DNA of 34,949 nt from Nitrospirillum iridis (GCF_014205765.1 NZ_JACIIZ010000029.1:1-34949), one strand, 5' to 3'. Counted from the stretch's first letter, positions 26,427 to 33,874 are shown. Numbers and translations: made by a program. Notes: generated from the letters alone by a model not told the origin.

Positions 26427-27537
26427 CGCGCAGCAGGCCGCGCTGGCCGAACAGGGGGGCGCGGTCGGCCAGGAGGGGCGGGGCGGCGTGGTGGTCGGCC
26501 ACCCGCATCACCTCCGTGCGGGAGCCGAAGACCAGGGCCGTGCGCTCATGCAGATGGCTGGGCGCCAGGTCCAGGATGCGGTTCTGTCCATCGGTGGCGG
26601 CGCCGCCCGCCTGCTCGATGACGAAGGCGATGGGGTTGGCCTCATAGACCAGGCGCAGGCGGCCGGCGCGATATCCGGGGCGTTCGTCCGCCGGGTACAG
26701 GTAGACGCCGCCCCGGCGCAGGATGCGGAAGGCGTCCGCCACCAGCGACGCGATCCAGCGCATGTTGAAATTCTTGGCCCGGGGCCCGTCGTGGCCCAGC
26801 AGGCAGTCTTCGATATATCCCCGGACGCTGGGCGACCAGTGCCGCTGGTTGGAGGCGTTGATGGCGAACTCCCTGGTTTCCGCCGCCACCGTCACCGGGC
26901 TGGTCATGCGCACGAATTCCGCCGTGGGGGTGGGCGGCGGCGGGGAGGCCCAGCCATTGCCCGCCTGCACCGCCACCACCGGCTCGGTCGGCCGCTTGTC
27001 CAGGATGAAGATCTCGGTGCCTTCGCCCACGGTCAGCACCAGCGCCGTCTGGGGCCCATAGACCAGGAAGCCCGCCGCCAGCTGCCGGTGGCCGGGCTGC
27101 AGCAGTGCTGCCGCCGGGTCGGCCGCGTCCTCCACCGCCAGGATGGAGAAGATGGTGCCCACCGAGACGTTGGTCTCGATGTTGGACGACCCGTCCAGCG
27201 GGTCGATGGCCACCGCCAGGGTGCCCGCTGGGTCCAGCAGGACGGGGGCGTCGCTCTCCTCCGACCCCACCACCGCCACCGGGGCGCCGGCCAGGCGGTC
27301 GACGACGATGTCGTGGGCGCGCAGGTCCAGTTCCTTCTGGGTGTCGCCGTTGCTTTCGCCCCGCACGGCCGCCATCTCGCCCGCCAGGGGGCCCATGGCC
27401 ACAAGGTCGGCGATGGCCAGGCCCGCGTCGGCCAAGGCCAGGATGGTGCGGACCACGTCGGCCCGTCCGTTCTGCCCATTGCCACCGCGTGCGTTCCAGG
27501 CAACCAGATGCCGTGCCAGTGTCGTGGCGTCCGCCAT
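26422..27537 (-). CDS. cbbF: Fructose-1,6-bisphosphatase, class I
   Basis: This 371-residue class I FBPase removes the 1-phosphate from fructose 1,6-bisphosphate, and in bacteria often sedoheptulose 1,7-bisphosphate too. Metal and substrate motifs: GEMAAVRGESNGDTQKELD, VGSEESDAPVLLD, the hallmark VAIDPLDGSSNIETNVSVGTIFSI, MRWIASLVADAFRILRRGGVYLYPAD, and LVYEANPIAFVIEQAGGAATDG near the C-terminus. It is the first gene of the cbb operon. A GGGAGGA ribosome-binding site precedes the ATG at 27537, and 111 bases separate it from divergent cbbR. The C-terminal residues after DRAPLF are poorly conserved, and the stop codon lies inside the 21-bp repeat. Confidence 0.97.
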   Translation of the reverse strand: MADATTLARHLVAWNARGGNGQNGRADVVRTILALADAGLAIADLVAMGPLAGEMAAVRGESNGDTQKELDLRAHDIVVDRLAGAPVAVVGSEESDAPVLLDPAGTLAVAIDPLDGSSNIETNVSVGTIFSILAVEDAADPAAALLQPGHRQLAAGFLVYGPQTALVLTVGEGTEIFILDKRPTEPVVAVQAGNGWASPPPPTPTAEFVRMTSPVTVAAETREFAINASNQRHWSPSVRGYIEDCLLGHDGPRAKNFNMRWIASLVADAFRILRRGGVYLYPADERPGYRAGRLRLVYEANPIAFVIEQAGGAATDGQNRILDLAPSHLHERTALVFGSRTEVMRVADHHAAPPLLADRAPLFGQRGLLRA

Positions 27538-27587
27538 GATGTCCTCCCGTTTCGTTTGTTGAGGACAGTGTGCGGACGATTGCGCTG

Positions 27588-27633
27588 TTAGAAAATTCGA
27601 ATTAACTTAGCTGAAGATTCAATTTTCCTGAAA
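27588..27633. promoter_or_regulatory. Candidate CbbR-binding sites in the cbbR-cbbF intergenic region
   Basis: The AT-rich core of the 111-base divergent gap holds motifs of the LysR/CbbR type. TTA-N7-TGA occupies 27603-27615 and TCA-N7-TGA occupies 27620-27632, the latter within TTCA-N7-TGAA. A T-N11-A at 27588-27600 lies beside them. The two TNA-N7-TNA boxes are 17 bp apart, as expected for a recognition site plus an activation site used by a LysR tetramer. A weak cbbR promoter (TTGCGC at 27580, TAACTT at 27604) would overlap them, consistent with autoregulation. Confidence 0.6.
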
Positions 27634-27648
27634 CGCACCGGGGCGACC

Positions 27649-28569
27649 ATGCGCAACGTGACGCTGAAGCAACTGCGCGCCCTGACGGCGGTGGTGGAAA
27701 CCGGGTCGGTGACGGCGGCGGCCAAGCGTCTGCACGTGACGCCGCCCGCCGTCACCATGCAGGTGCAGGCGCTGGAGGATCTGCTGGGGGTGCCCCTGCT
27801 GGACCGCTTGGGCGAACGCTTCAAGGCCACCGACGCGGGGCGTGAGGTCATCGAGACGACGCTGCGCATCGAGGCGGAATTGCACAACTGCGCCGCCACG
27901 ATGGAGGCGCTGCGCAACCTGTCGGGCGGCCGGGTGGCGGTGGGGGTGGTCAGCACCGCCAAATATTTCGCGCCCTACGCCCTGGGCGCCTTCCGCGCCG
28001 AATACCCCCAGATCGAGCTGTCGCTGATGGTGGGCAACCGGCAGGAGGTGATCGCGGCGCTGAAGGGCGACAGCATCGACATCGCCATCATGGGCCGTCC
28101 CCCCCGCGACCTGGCGGTGGACATGCATGCCATTGGTGACCACCCCCACATCATGATCGCCCCGCCCCACCATCCCATGGTGGGCCGCCGCCATTTGAAA
28201 CTGACGGACTTCGCGCGGGAAACCTTCCTGGTGCGCGAGGTCGGGTCCGGCACCCGGACCCTGATGGAATGGTTCTTCTCCCAGGCCGACATCCATCCGG
28301 CCATCAGCATGGAGGTGGGCAGCAATGAGACGGTGAAGCAGGCGGTGATGGCCGGCCTGGGTCTGTCCTTCATCTCCGCCCACACCATCGCCGCCGAACT
28401 GGAAAGCGGCCGGCTGGCCCCCCTGGACGTCGAGGGCCTGCCCATCGTGCGCCAATGGTTCGTGGCCAAGCGCTCCGACAAGCGCCTAGCCCCGGCGGCG
28501 GCGGCGGTGAAGGCCTTCCTGGTGGAGCGGGGGCGGGAGTTCCTGCCGAGCGTGAAGCCCATCGCGTGA
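27649..28569 (+). CDS. cbbR: LysR-type regulator CbbR
   Basis: This 306-residue LysR-family activator is divergently transcribed from the cbb operon, the standard place for CbbR. The N-terminal winged helix-turn-helix (residues 1-65) reads LKQLRALTAVVETGSVTAAAKRLHVTPPAVTMQVQALEDLLGVPLLDRL. An effector-binding domain of two alpha/beta subdomains follows (GVVSTAKYFAPYALGAFRAEYP, LVREVGSGTRTLMEWFF, and ETVKQAVMAGLGLSFISAHT). CbbR proteins sense metabolites such as RuBP, phosphoenolpyruvate or NADPH. The start at 27649 gives the usual N-terminus; the ribosome-binding site is weak. Confidence 0.94.
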   Translation: MRNVTLKQLRALTAVVETGSVTAAAKRLHVTPPAVTMQVQALEDLLGVPLLDRLGERFKATDAGREVIETTLRIEAELHNCAATMEALRNLSGGRVAVGVVSTAKYFAPYALGAFRAEYPQIELSLMVGNRQEVIAALKGDSIDIAIMGRPPRDLAVDMHAIGDHPHIMIAPPHHPMVGRRHLKLTDFARETFLVREVGSGTRTLMEWFFSQADIHPAISMEVGSNETVKQAVMAGLGLSFISAHTIAAELESGRLAPLDVEGLPIVRQWFVAKRSDKRLAPAAAAVKAFLVERGREFLPSVKPIA

Positions 28570-28677
28570 CGGCCTATTCTTTAGGCGCGCTTGGAACGGA
28601 AGGGGAAGGGCCCCAAACTCCCCATCGTGGGCCCGCGTCCGGGCGGGCCGCATCCATCGAAGGGCCGCGCGGCCATG

Positions 28678-29136
28678 ATGCGAATGCCTTGCCTGCTGGT
28701 GGCCACCCTGTTGTCGACCGTATCGAGCGCGGGGGCCCAGAGCTGCGACTACCATGAGGTGGACCCCGGCAACGGGCGGATCCGGCTGGGCTGGGGCAAG
28801 CTGGATCTGGGGGCGGGCGATGCCCCCCGGCACCCCGAATCCTGGCGCGGCCCCATCGTCCTGACACAGCCGGGCGGCGGGTATTGCGTCACCGACCTGC
28901 ACGCCAGTCAGATTGAGCGCCCGCTGTACACCGATGGTCAGAACCTGATGCTGACCACATACTCCACGGTGGACGGCCTGCGATCGGTGTTCATCCTCAG
29001 CGCCGCCACCTGCCGGGTCTTATGGAAAAGCCCAGCTTTTTCCGGCCATGTCGTCCTGACGGCGGATACCCTGCGCATGGGCCACACCACCTGGAAACTG
29101 GGCCCTCATTGCCTGCCGGAGGGCGACGTCCACTAA
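28678..29136 (+). CDS. Secreted four-cysteine protein (copy 1)
   Basis: This 152-residue protein has a signal peptide (MRMPCLLVATLLSTVSSAGA, cleavage before QSC). The function was not recognised. The mature part has four cysteines (CDYHEV, GYCVTD, ATCRVLWKS, HCLP) that line up with those of the next gene, and shared segments LYTDGQNLML, TCRVLWKSPAFSG and a final CLP. The pattern suggests a small periplasmic or secreted beta-rich domain with two disulfides. The start is uncertain: ATG at 28675 and 28678 are adjacent, and only a weak GAAGGG lies upstream. It is 108 bases behind cbbR and 89 bases before its paralogue. Confidence 0.6.
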   Translation: MRMPCLLVATLLSTVSSAGAQSCDYHEVDPGNGRIRLGWGKLDLGAGDAPRHPESWRGPIVLTQPGGGYCVTDLHASQIERPLYTDGQNLMLTTYSTVDGLRSVFILSAATCRVLWKSPAFSGHVVLTADTLRMGHTTWKLGPHCLPEGDVH

Positions 29137-29225
29137 AGGGGTACCGCGAAGGCGGGGGGTGGCCAGGCGGGCCCGCCGCATTGATCTTTACCTCAAGAGA
29201 CAGTCCCCAACGATCGGTTCGCCCC

Positions 29226-29684
29226 ATGAGAGCCTTAGCCCTGATCGCCGCCGCGCTGCTGCCGGCTGTCGCTGCCCAGGCCGCCCCGCGTCGCAGCATT
29301 CCCGTGGTCTGCGCCTATCAGCCGGTGGAGCCGGCGTCCGGCAAGGTCCGCGCCGATGTCCTGACCCTTGATCTGGGGCCGGCCGTGGGGGGTGAGGCCA
29401 AGGCCTGGAAAGGACCGCTGACCGTCACCCAGCAGGACGGCAACAGCTGCACCGCCGATGCCGCCTTCGCGCCCATCGAGGGCACACTGTACAGTGATGG
29501 CCAGCACCTGTTGGTCACCACCTCGGCGGCGGGCGGCCGCAAGCTGGTGGTGCTCAGCGCCACCTCCTGCCAGCCGTTGTGGAAAAGCGCCGGCTTCACC
29601 GGTGCGGTGCGCCTGAAGGATGGTATCCTCTACACCGGCAAGACCGGCACCAAGCTGAATCCGGACTGTCTGCCCCTGCCGTAA
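29226..29684 (+). CDS. Secreted four-cysteine protein (copy 2)
   Basis: This 152-residue paralogue of the preceding gene has the same length, a signal peptide (MRALALIAAALLPAVAAQA) and the same four cysteines (VCAYQPV, NSCTAD, TSCQPLWKS, DCLP). Shared signatures are LYSDGQHLLVTT, LSATSCQPLWKSAGFTGAV and the CLP end. By eye about 40% of positions agree, so the duplication is older than that of the pilin-like pair. No enzyme motif is visible. The ATG at 29226 was chosen because it begins the signal peptide; the ribosome-binding site is poor. The family is not known to me. Confidence 0.6.
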   Translation: MRALALIAAALLPAVAAQAAPRRSIPVVCAYQPVEPASGKVRADVLTLDLGPAVGGEAKAWKGPLTVTQQDGNSCTADAAFAPIEGTLYSDGQHLLVTTSAAGGRKLVVLSATSCQPLWKSAGFTGAVRLKDGILYTGKTGTKLNPDCLPLP

Positions 29685-29752
29685 ACCCCGGTCGTGCCGC
29701 GGAACGCCAATGGGTCTATGCTCTCTCGGGGCCCACCGTTCCGGAGAAGCGG

Positions 29753-30421
29753 ATGCCGTACCAACCCTTCCGCGTGACAGTCCATAGCCGGGACCAGGCC
29801 GACCTGATCCACATCGCCAGCGGGGCCCACCGGGCGATGGAGGAAGGCATGGACCGGATGCCGAAAAACTTGGCCCTGCCCGATGGTACGATCGCGCCCG
29901 TCGCCTGTCGCCTCGGCTGTCATCACTGCTGTACCCAGCAGGTTTCCTTGACCCTGGGCGAAATCGCCCTGGTCGCGGGCCATCTGGCGGCCCAGGACGA
30001 TGAGACGCGGCGCCGGTTGGCGGCGGCGATACGCGCGGCCTTGCCCCGGGCGGCGGGCCGCACCCTGTCCCAGCGCAAACTTGACCGCATGCCATGCCCG
30101 TTGCTGGGGGGCGACGGCGCCTGCGGCCTCTATGCGGCGCGGCCGTTGGCCTGCCGCGCCTATCTCTCCGCCGACCTGGACGCCTGCCGCGCCGATGCCG
30201 AGGCGCCGGACGCCGGCGTCGCCGTGCCCCAGCCGGTGGCGGCCAAGCGGGGACAGATCCAGTTGATGCTGCAGCTTTTGCAGCGGGAGGCCGCCGCCGG
30301 CTTCCAGGGGGGTGAGTTCGAACTGATCCAGGCGCTGAACCTGGTGCTGGACGACGACACCGCGTTCACGCGCGCCCGTCAGGGGCAGGACGCGTTCGCG
30401 GCGGCGCGGGTGCGGGCGTGA
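29753..30421 (+). CDS. YkgJ-family cysteine cluster protein
   Basis: This 222-residue protein carries the zinc/iron-chelating cysteine cluster of the YkgJ/UPF0153 family. The core is CRLGCHHCC (about residues 53-61), followed by MPCPLLGGDGACGLYAARPLACRAY near residue 125 with further conserved cysteines. The cysteines probably bind a metal or an iron-sulfur cluster; the cellular role is not established. A GGAGAAG ribosome-binding site lies just before the ATG at 29753. The C-terminal 60 residues are helical with QLMLQLLQREAAAGFQGGEFELIQALNLVL. It is followed after 108 bases by a dienelactone hydrolase gene on the same strand. Confidence 0.85.
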   Translation: MPYQPFRVTVHSRDQADLIHIASGAHRAMEEGMDRMPKNLALPDGTIAPVACRLGCHHCCTQQVSLTLGEIALVAGHLAAQDDETRRRLAAAIRAALPRAAGRTLSQRKLDRMPCPLLGGDGACGLYAARPLACRAYLSADLDACRADAEAPDAGVAVPQPVAAKRGQIQLMLQLLQREAAAGFQGGEFELIQALNLVLDDDTAFTRARQGQDAFAAARVRA

Positions 30422-30529
30422 CGTCCACGCCACCGTGCCATCGTTCAAATCAAGCCTCCAGGCTCAAGACCACGGGCCCGACGCCGGCGCAGGATGCGGC
30501 CCTCCCCAGGCCAACCCCAGAGGCGTCAG

Positions 30530-31225
30530 ATGACCGACATGATCCCCATCGCCGTGCCCGATGGCACCTTCCACGCCTACGTCGCCCGCCCCGCCACCGT
30601 GCCGGCCCCGGCCGTCGTCGTGCTGCATGAGGTGTTCGGCGTGAACGCCGACATCCGCCAGACGTGTGACGAGCTGGCGGCCCAGGGCTTCCTCGCCGTG
30701 GCGCCGGACCTGTTCTGGCGGCAGGAGCCGGGCGTCGACCTGCGGGTGGATACGGAGGCCGACTGGCAGCATGGCCTGAAGCTCTACCTGGCCTTCGACC
30801 GGGATGCCGGCGCGCGCGACATCGCCGCCGTGGTCCGCAGCGTGGCCGACCTGCCCGACTGTACCGGCAAGGTCGCCGTCCTCGGCTATTGCCTGGGCGG
30901 CCTCATGGCCTTCCTGACCGCAGCCCGCTCCCCCGTCGACGCCGCCGTCGCCTATCACGGTGGCGACACCGAGAAATATCTGGATGAGGTGGGTGGCCTG
31001 ACAGCGCCCCTGCTGGTGCATCTGGCGGGGGAGGATGAGTACATCCCCCAGGCCGCCATGGCGCAAATTACGGCGGGGCTGGCGGCCAAGCCCAACGCCA
31101 CCGTCTACAGCTATACCGGCCAGCGCCACGCCTTCACCCGCCACAATGGCGCCCATTACGATGCCACGGCGGCGGCGCTGGCCAACGGCCGGACGCTGGA
31201 TTTCCTGCGCCGGCAGCTGGCGTAA
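30530..31225 (+). CDS. Dienelactone hydrolase family protein
   Basis: This 231-residue cytoplasmic alpha/beta hydrolase belongs to the dienelactone hydrolase (carboxymethylenebutenolidase) family. It has VVVLHEVFGVNADIRQTCDELAAQGFLAVAPDLF in the N-terminal half with the Glu that activates the nucleophile. GYCLGG carries the catalytic Cys (near residue 120), LVHLAGEDEYIP the Asp (near 170), and GQRHAFTR the His (near 200), giving the Cys-Asp-His triad. Length matches the family. The substrate cannot be told; many family members act on unknown lactones or esters. No chloroaromatic pathway gene is adjacent. The start at 30530 begins a normal family N-terminus (IPIAVPDGTFHAYVARP). Confidence 0.88.
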   Translation: MTDMIPIAVPDGTFHAYVARPATVPAPAVVVLHEVFGVNADIRQTCDELAAQGFLAVAPDLFWRQEPGVDLRVDTEADWQHGLKLYLAFDRDAGARDIAAVVRSVADLPDCTGKVAVLGYCLGGLMAFLTAARSPVDAAVAYHGGDTEKYLDEVGGLTAPLLVHLAGEDEYIPQAAMAQITAGLAAKPNATVYSYTGQRHAFTRHNGAHYDATAAALANGRTLDFLRRQLA

Positions 31226-31239
31226 GGTCTGGCCCGGGG

Positions 31240-31295
31240 GCGCTCCCGCCGGCGCGCCGCAAATGGCGCTGGCGGGACGCTCGCCCTTCGGGCGA
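31240..31295. repeat. REP-like palindromic element
   Basis: Between two plus-strand genes, GCGCTCCCGCC (31240-31250) pairs with GGCGGGACGC (31271-31280) with one bulge. A second small hairpin TCGCCC-TTC-GGGCGA (31281-31295) follows at once. Two GC-rich stem-loops side by side just after a gene resemble a bacterial REP/BIME unit. Only one copy was noticed here, and without a T-run it is not a classical terminator. Confidence 0.4.
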
Positions 31296-31327
31296 TGATC
31301 CTCCCGCATTCTTGGGGGGGGAATCCG

Positions 31328-31555
31328 ATGATTGATCAAAACGGCCAGCCGGTGCGCAAGGCGGCGCTCAAGACCTACCTTGAGGTCTATAACGCCGGCG
31401 TGCGCGGCTCCAAGGAGTTCGGCGGCCTGCCACGGGCCCTGGTGATCCTCTGCGACGGGCTGACGCCCGGCAAGACCACCTATGTGAAGTGCGTCGACGG
31501 CCAGGTGCAGCTGTCCCGCCGCAAGGACGGCTCGGTGGTTGGGGGTGGGCTGTGA
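31328..31555 (+). CDS. Small hypothetical protein
   Basis: This 75-residue protein was not recognised. It begins MIDQNGQPVRKAALKTYLEVYNAG, a charged helical segment, and continues VRGSKEFGGLPRALVILCDGLTPGKTTYVKCVDGQVQLSRRKDGS. It has two cysteines in the second half and no signal peptide or membrane segment. GGGGGG lies about 8 bases before the ATG as a possible ribosome-binding site. It stands 102 bases behind the dienelactone hydrolase, after the REP-like element, and marks the end of the ordinary chromosomal block before the accessory tail. Confidence 0.5.
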   Translation: MIDQNGQPVRKAALKTYLEVYNAGVRGSKEFGGLPRALVILCDGLTPGKTTYVKCVDGQVQLSRRKDGSVVGGGL

Positions 31556-31655
31556 ATTAGCGCTGAAGGCTTTTCCGAAGCGGCGGAATGTTGGCTTGAC
31601 GGTTTCGCTTCGGTGCTGATCGCGTTGTGGTTTTCCCGGCAAGCGGAATGAACCA

Positions 31656-32078
31656 TCAAGACGCGTCCCCATACCTGGACAGGAACTCCGCCGGGGATAA
31701 AATTGGGATACCCTCATAGGCTCCCAGTGACAGCATGTGCTTTTTGTCCCCGCTCACGACGCAGTCGGCGTGCCCATCCAAGGCCAGAGCCAAGAACATG
31801 TTGTCTTTTGGATCGCTGGAAGCTGTTGCCGTACTGGTGACGACCACAAAAGACAGCAGAGCCCCTATCGTAGACAGGTACTCCATGCGGTCGGCCTCTG
31901 TGCCAAACTTCAGGGCGAAGCGTGACGCCGCAAGTTTGGCGGCCAGTTCCGCGTAGGTTTCTTCCGATGCCAGGATAGCGGCGCAGCCCGCCGCATATTC
32001 AACCGCGCGGGCGGCTGTTCCCCGGGGCGTGGCGAACGCACTTAGGAAAACGTTGGTGTCGATGACCACGCGTATCAT
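31656..32078 (-). CDS. PIN-domain toxin (VapC-like ribonuclease)
   Basis: This 140-residue PIN-domain protein is the probable toxin of a type II pair. The acidic catalytic residues are visible: Asp in MIRVVIDTNVFLSAF at the start, Glu in SEETYAELAAKL, Asp in ASSDPKDNMFLALALDG, and Asp in CVVSGDKKHML. This arrangement matches the COG1569-type PIN proteins. They cleave RNA with a magnesium centre in related systems; the target here is unknown. Its ATG overlaps the TGA of the upstream antitoxin by four bases (32075-32078). Confidence 0.86.
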   Translation of the reverse strand: MIRVVIDTNVFLSAFATPRGTAARAVEYAAGCAAILASEETYAELAAKLAASRFALKFGTEADRMEYLSTIGALLSFVVVTSTATASSDPKDNMFLALALDGHADCVVSGDKKHMLSLGAYEGIPILSPAEFLSRYGDAS

Positions 32079-32323
32079 GTCGCGGCGCGGGCTTCGTCGT
32101 CTTCATCTTCCAGCAGGCGCATGACGTCATCTTCTGAAAGTCCGGCCGCCTCCACGCGCGCGCCCACCCGTTCCGAAATCGCGCGGAGCGCTGATACGGC
32201 TGCGGCCCTGTCGACAGGCTCATCTTCGACGGTGATGGTGAAGCGCTGACCAGGCTTCAGCCCCGCACGACGAACCGCCTCGGGGAGCGTTTGCAGGGTG
32301 ACCCCTGTCACGATCCGTTCCAT
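32075..32323 (-). CDS. AbrB-like antitoxin partner of the PIN toxin
   Basis: This 82-residue protein has an N-terminal AbrB/VapB-like swapped-hairpin segment (TLQTLPEAVRRAGLKPGQRFTITVEDE) and an acidic helical tail (GLSEDDVMRLLEDEDDEARAA) that would bind the toxin. The start at 32323 was chosen because AAGGAGG lies 9 bases upstream, inside the longer open frame. Order (antitoxin first), overlap with the PIN gene and size all fit a type II antitoxin. It is probably autoregulated at the promoter 32376-32405. Confidence 0.75.
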   Translation of the reverse strand: MERIVTGVTLQTLPEAVRRAGLKPGQRFTITVEDEPVDRAAAVSALRAISERVGARVEAAGLSEDDVMRLLEDEDDEARAAT

Positions 32324-32375
32324 GGCTGTGTCCTCCTTCACGCTCATCACCACGCTTGCGGGATTACAGCACCGC

Positions 32376-32405
32376 ATTGTAGGCCGCAGGGGGCAAGGGC
32401 GTCAA
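32376..32405 (-). promoter_or_regulatory. Sigma-70 promoter of the PIN toxin-antitoxin pair
   Basis: On the minus strand TTGACG (32400-32405) and TACAAT (32376-32381) are separated by 18 bases. Both are one mismatch from the sigma-70 consensus hexamers (TTGACA, TATAAT). The start of transcription would be about 45 bases before the antitoxin ATG. Confidence 0.7.
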
Positions 32406-32498
32406 ACCTGCCAGTCGGGTTGCGACTGCTACGGGAGACGTTGATCTGGCGTGCGTTATGGCCTGGAGATTCTCAGTGGGCCTTTCGCCGCGCTCCCT

Positions 32499-33383
32499 TT
32501 AACCGCCGCGCCCGGACCCCCGAAGCAATATCCGGATAAAAGCGAACATGCGCGTGAACACATAGTCAATCTGATCCGGTGACGTCAGAGTCTCTTGGGT
32601 GACTTCTGAATCTCGGATGCGGAAGCGATTTCCGATGGTTGTCAGTTCCGTGGCCTCGCCCCCAAGCGCTTGGCGGAAGGCGGAGCCTGGGGCAGCAACT
32701 CGGTCCAACAACGCGTCAGCCTGCTCACGCTTGTTGGTGCCTGGTTCCAAAGTTTTCAGCCGCTCGAACGCATCCCACAGCTTTTCCAGGGCGTCCTGAC
32801 GGTCTTCCAGCTTCGGTGACAGAATCCGCCGGCGCGCAACTTCGAGAAGCCGATCTGTCTCATCATCGCCGGTCTGGAACAATGCCCAGCCGATCGCCTC
32901 AGCGAGTGGCGCCGGAAGCAGGCGGCGTGCTTCGCCGTCCGGCGTAAGTTCGAAGGCCAGCGCATTGCGCCGGAACAACATATTCACTTCGGCCGCGAAA
33001 CAGCTAAGCCCTGCTTCGTGGTCCCAGCTTAAATGATGATGCCCGAAGTATGAGTGATAGGTGCCTTGGATCGGTTTACCTACCGCCCGGGCGCAGAACT
33101 CCAGTAAATCAAGGATGACGGGTGTTTCTGGTGTCTCCTCCGGGGAGAGAGGCCAATTGATCGCAGGGATCTCCGCCGCCAAAACCCGGTGGAATTTCTG
33201 CTCGTCGCAACCGCAAGGGCTATTGCCGTCGGGGCACTGCTCTGGAAAGCGGAACCCAAAAGAACCGTCGCCAATTCGGGTTTGGATCAAAGTGTAAAGT
33301 CCCACCCACACTCGCTCGTCGATTATGTCAATCGACGGAGCCCGCGCACCATATTCGCGATCCGTGTAATAGGTGGACATCAT
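32499..33383 (-). CDS. Uncharacterised protein, possibly Abi/HEPN-like
   Basis: This 294-residue cytoplasmic protein has no signal or membrane segment. The N-terminal part (YYTDREYGARAPSIDIIDERVW) and a cysteine-bearing loop (CPDGNSPCGCDEQKF) precede a segment rich in aromatics and histidines (GTYHSYFGHHHLSWDHEAG). The C-terminal half is helical: DALEKLWDAFERLKTLEPG, ELTTIGNRFRIRDSEV, and YVFTRMFAFIRILLRGSG. The Arg-rich NRFRIRDSE segment recalls the RNase motif region of HEPN/Abi-like proteins, but a His expected there is Asp, so this is a weak inference. The neighbourhood (toxin-antitoxin, IS remnants, HEPN-like gene) supports a defence role. I do not recognise the family firmly. Confidence 0.6.
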   Translation of the reverse strand: MMSTYYTDREYGARAPSIDIIDERVWVGLYTLIQTRIGDGSFGFRFPEQCPDGNSPCGCDEQKFHRVLAAEIPAINWPLSPEETPETPVILDLLEFCARAVGKPIQGTYHSYFGHHHLSWDHEAGLSCFAAEVNMLFRRNALAFELTPDGEARRLLPAPLAEAIGWALFQTGDDETDRLLEVARRRILSPKLEDRQDALEKLWDAFERLKTLEPGTNKREQADALLDRVAAPGSAFRQALGGEATELTTIGNRFRIRDSEVTQETLTSPDQIDYVFTRMFAFIRILLRGSGRGG

Positions 33384-33437
33384 TGCCGGCTACTTACCTT
33401 CGTTTATCGCTGTTCGCAAGAGGCCATCTTTGAGGAG

Positions 33438-33602
33438 AATAGCGCCAAGTTCCTTTTTCCGCCGCCTTAAAATCCTGACCTAAACTTCACCGAGATGGTT
33501 TTCGCCAAGCTCAAGGCCAACTTTAGGCGCATCTACGCCAGTGCCTTAATGATCACTAACAGGGTGAATATTCTAACTTGGAAGGAAGAATGGCCACGCT
33601 GA
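33438..33602 (+). pseudogene. IS630-family transposase remnant (C-terminal end, with nonsense codon)
   Basis: In one plus-strand frame the sequence reads NSAKFLFPP, then a TAA stop at 33468-33470, then NPDLNFTEMVFAKLKANFRR and on to a natural TGA at 33600-33602. IS630 transposases have LPPYSPDLNPIE followed by an FAKLK helix in the DDE catalytic core; the Glu of that motif is kept. The TAA falls exactly where the family has Tyr. Only this C-terminal piece is left and the rest of the element is missing, so it is inactive. It lies beside the start of the minus-strand gene at 32499-33383. Confidence 0.7.
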
Positions 33603-33622
33603 GGTGGGGGCGGCCATTCTTT

Positions 33623-33662
33623 CTGACGTTCCCGGCCAAACTAACTGACGTTTGGCCAAACT
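33623..33662. repeat. Imperfect direct repeats with embedded inverted repeat
   Basis: CTGACGTT-x3-GGCCAAACT (33623-33642) recurs as CTGACGTT-x-GGCCAAACT (33645-33662), and a shorter GTGACGCTT follows. Within them GGCCAAAC (33634-33641) and GTTTGGCC (33650-33657) form an inverted repeat. They lie 21 bases past the transposase remnant and may be the scar of an IS terminus or a regulatory site. Confidence 0.45.
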
Positions 33663-33874
33663 CTGTGACGCTTCATATCATAATGTGAAATGCCATCAAG
33701 TTTGACTCTGGCTATTTCACAACCCACTGATCCGAAATGGAAATTATAAGCTGCGTGTCATCCATTTTGGCTCGGCATGCACCAAATGCTGACTCGGCCC
33801 GAATAAGCTGTACCCGACGGCGCGGCCAGCTATTCTGGGTGTTGCGAAAACAGGGTGCACGGTTAAGCTGAGGC

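Larger units (their letters stand above)
33384..33874. other. Intergenic region with IS remnant and repeats
   Basis: This 491-base gap between divergent genes is less GC-rich than the rest of the window. It holds the IS630 transposase remnant (33438-33602) and the direct and inverted repeats at 33623-33662. Beyond these, an AT-rich stretch at 33664-33760 may carry the promoter of the plus-strand gene at 33875. No intact gene was seen in it. Confidence 0.5.
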
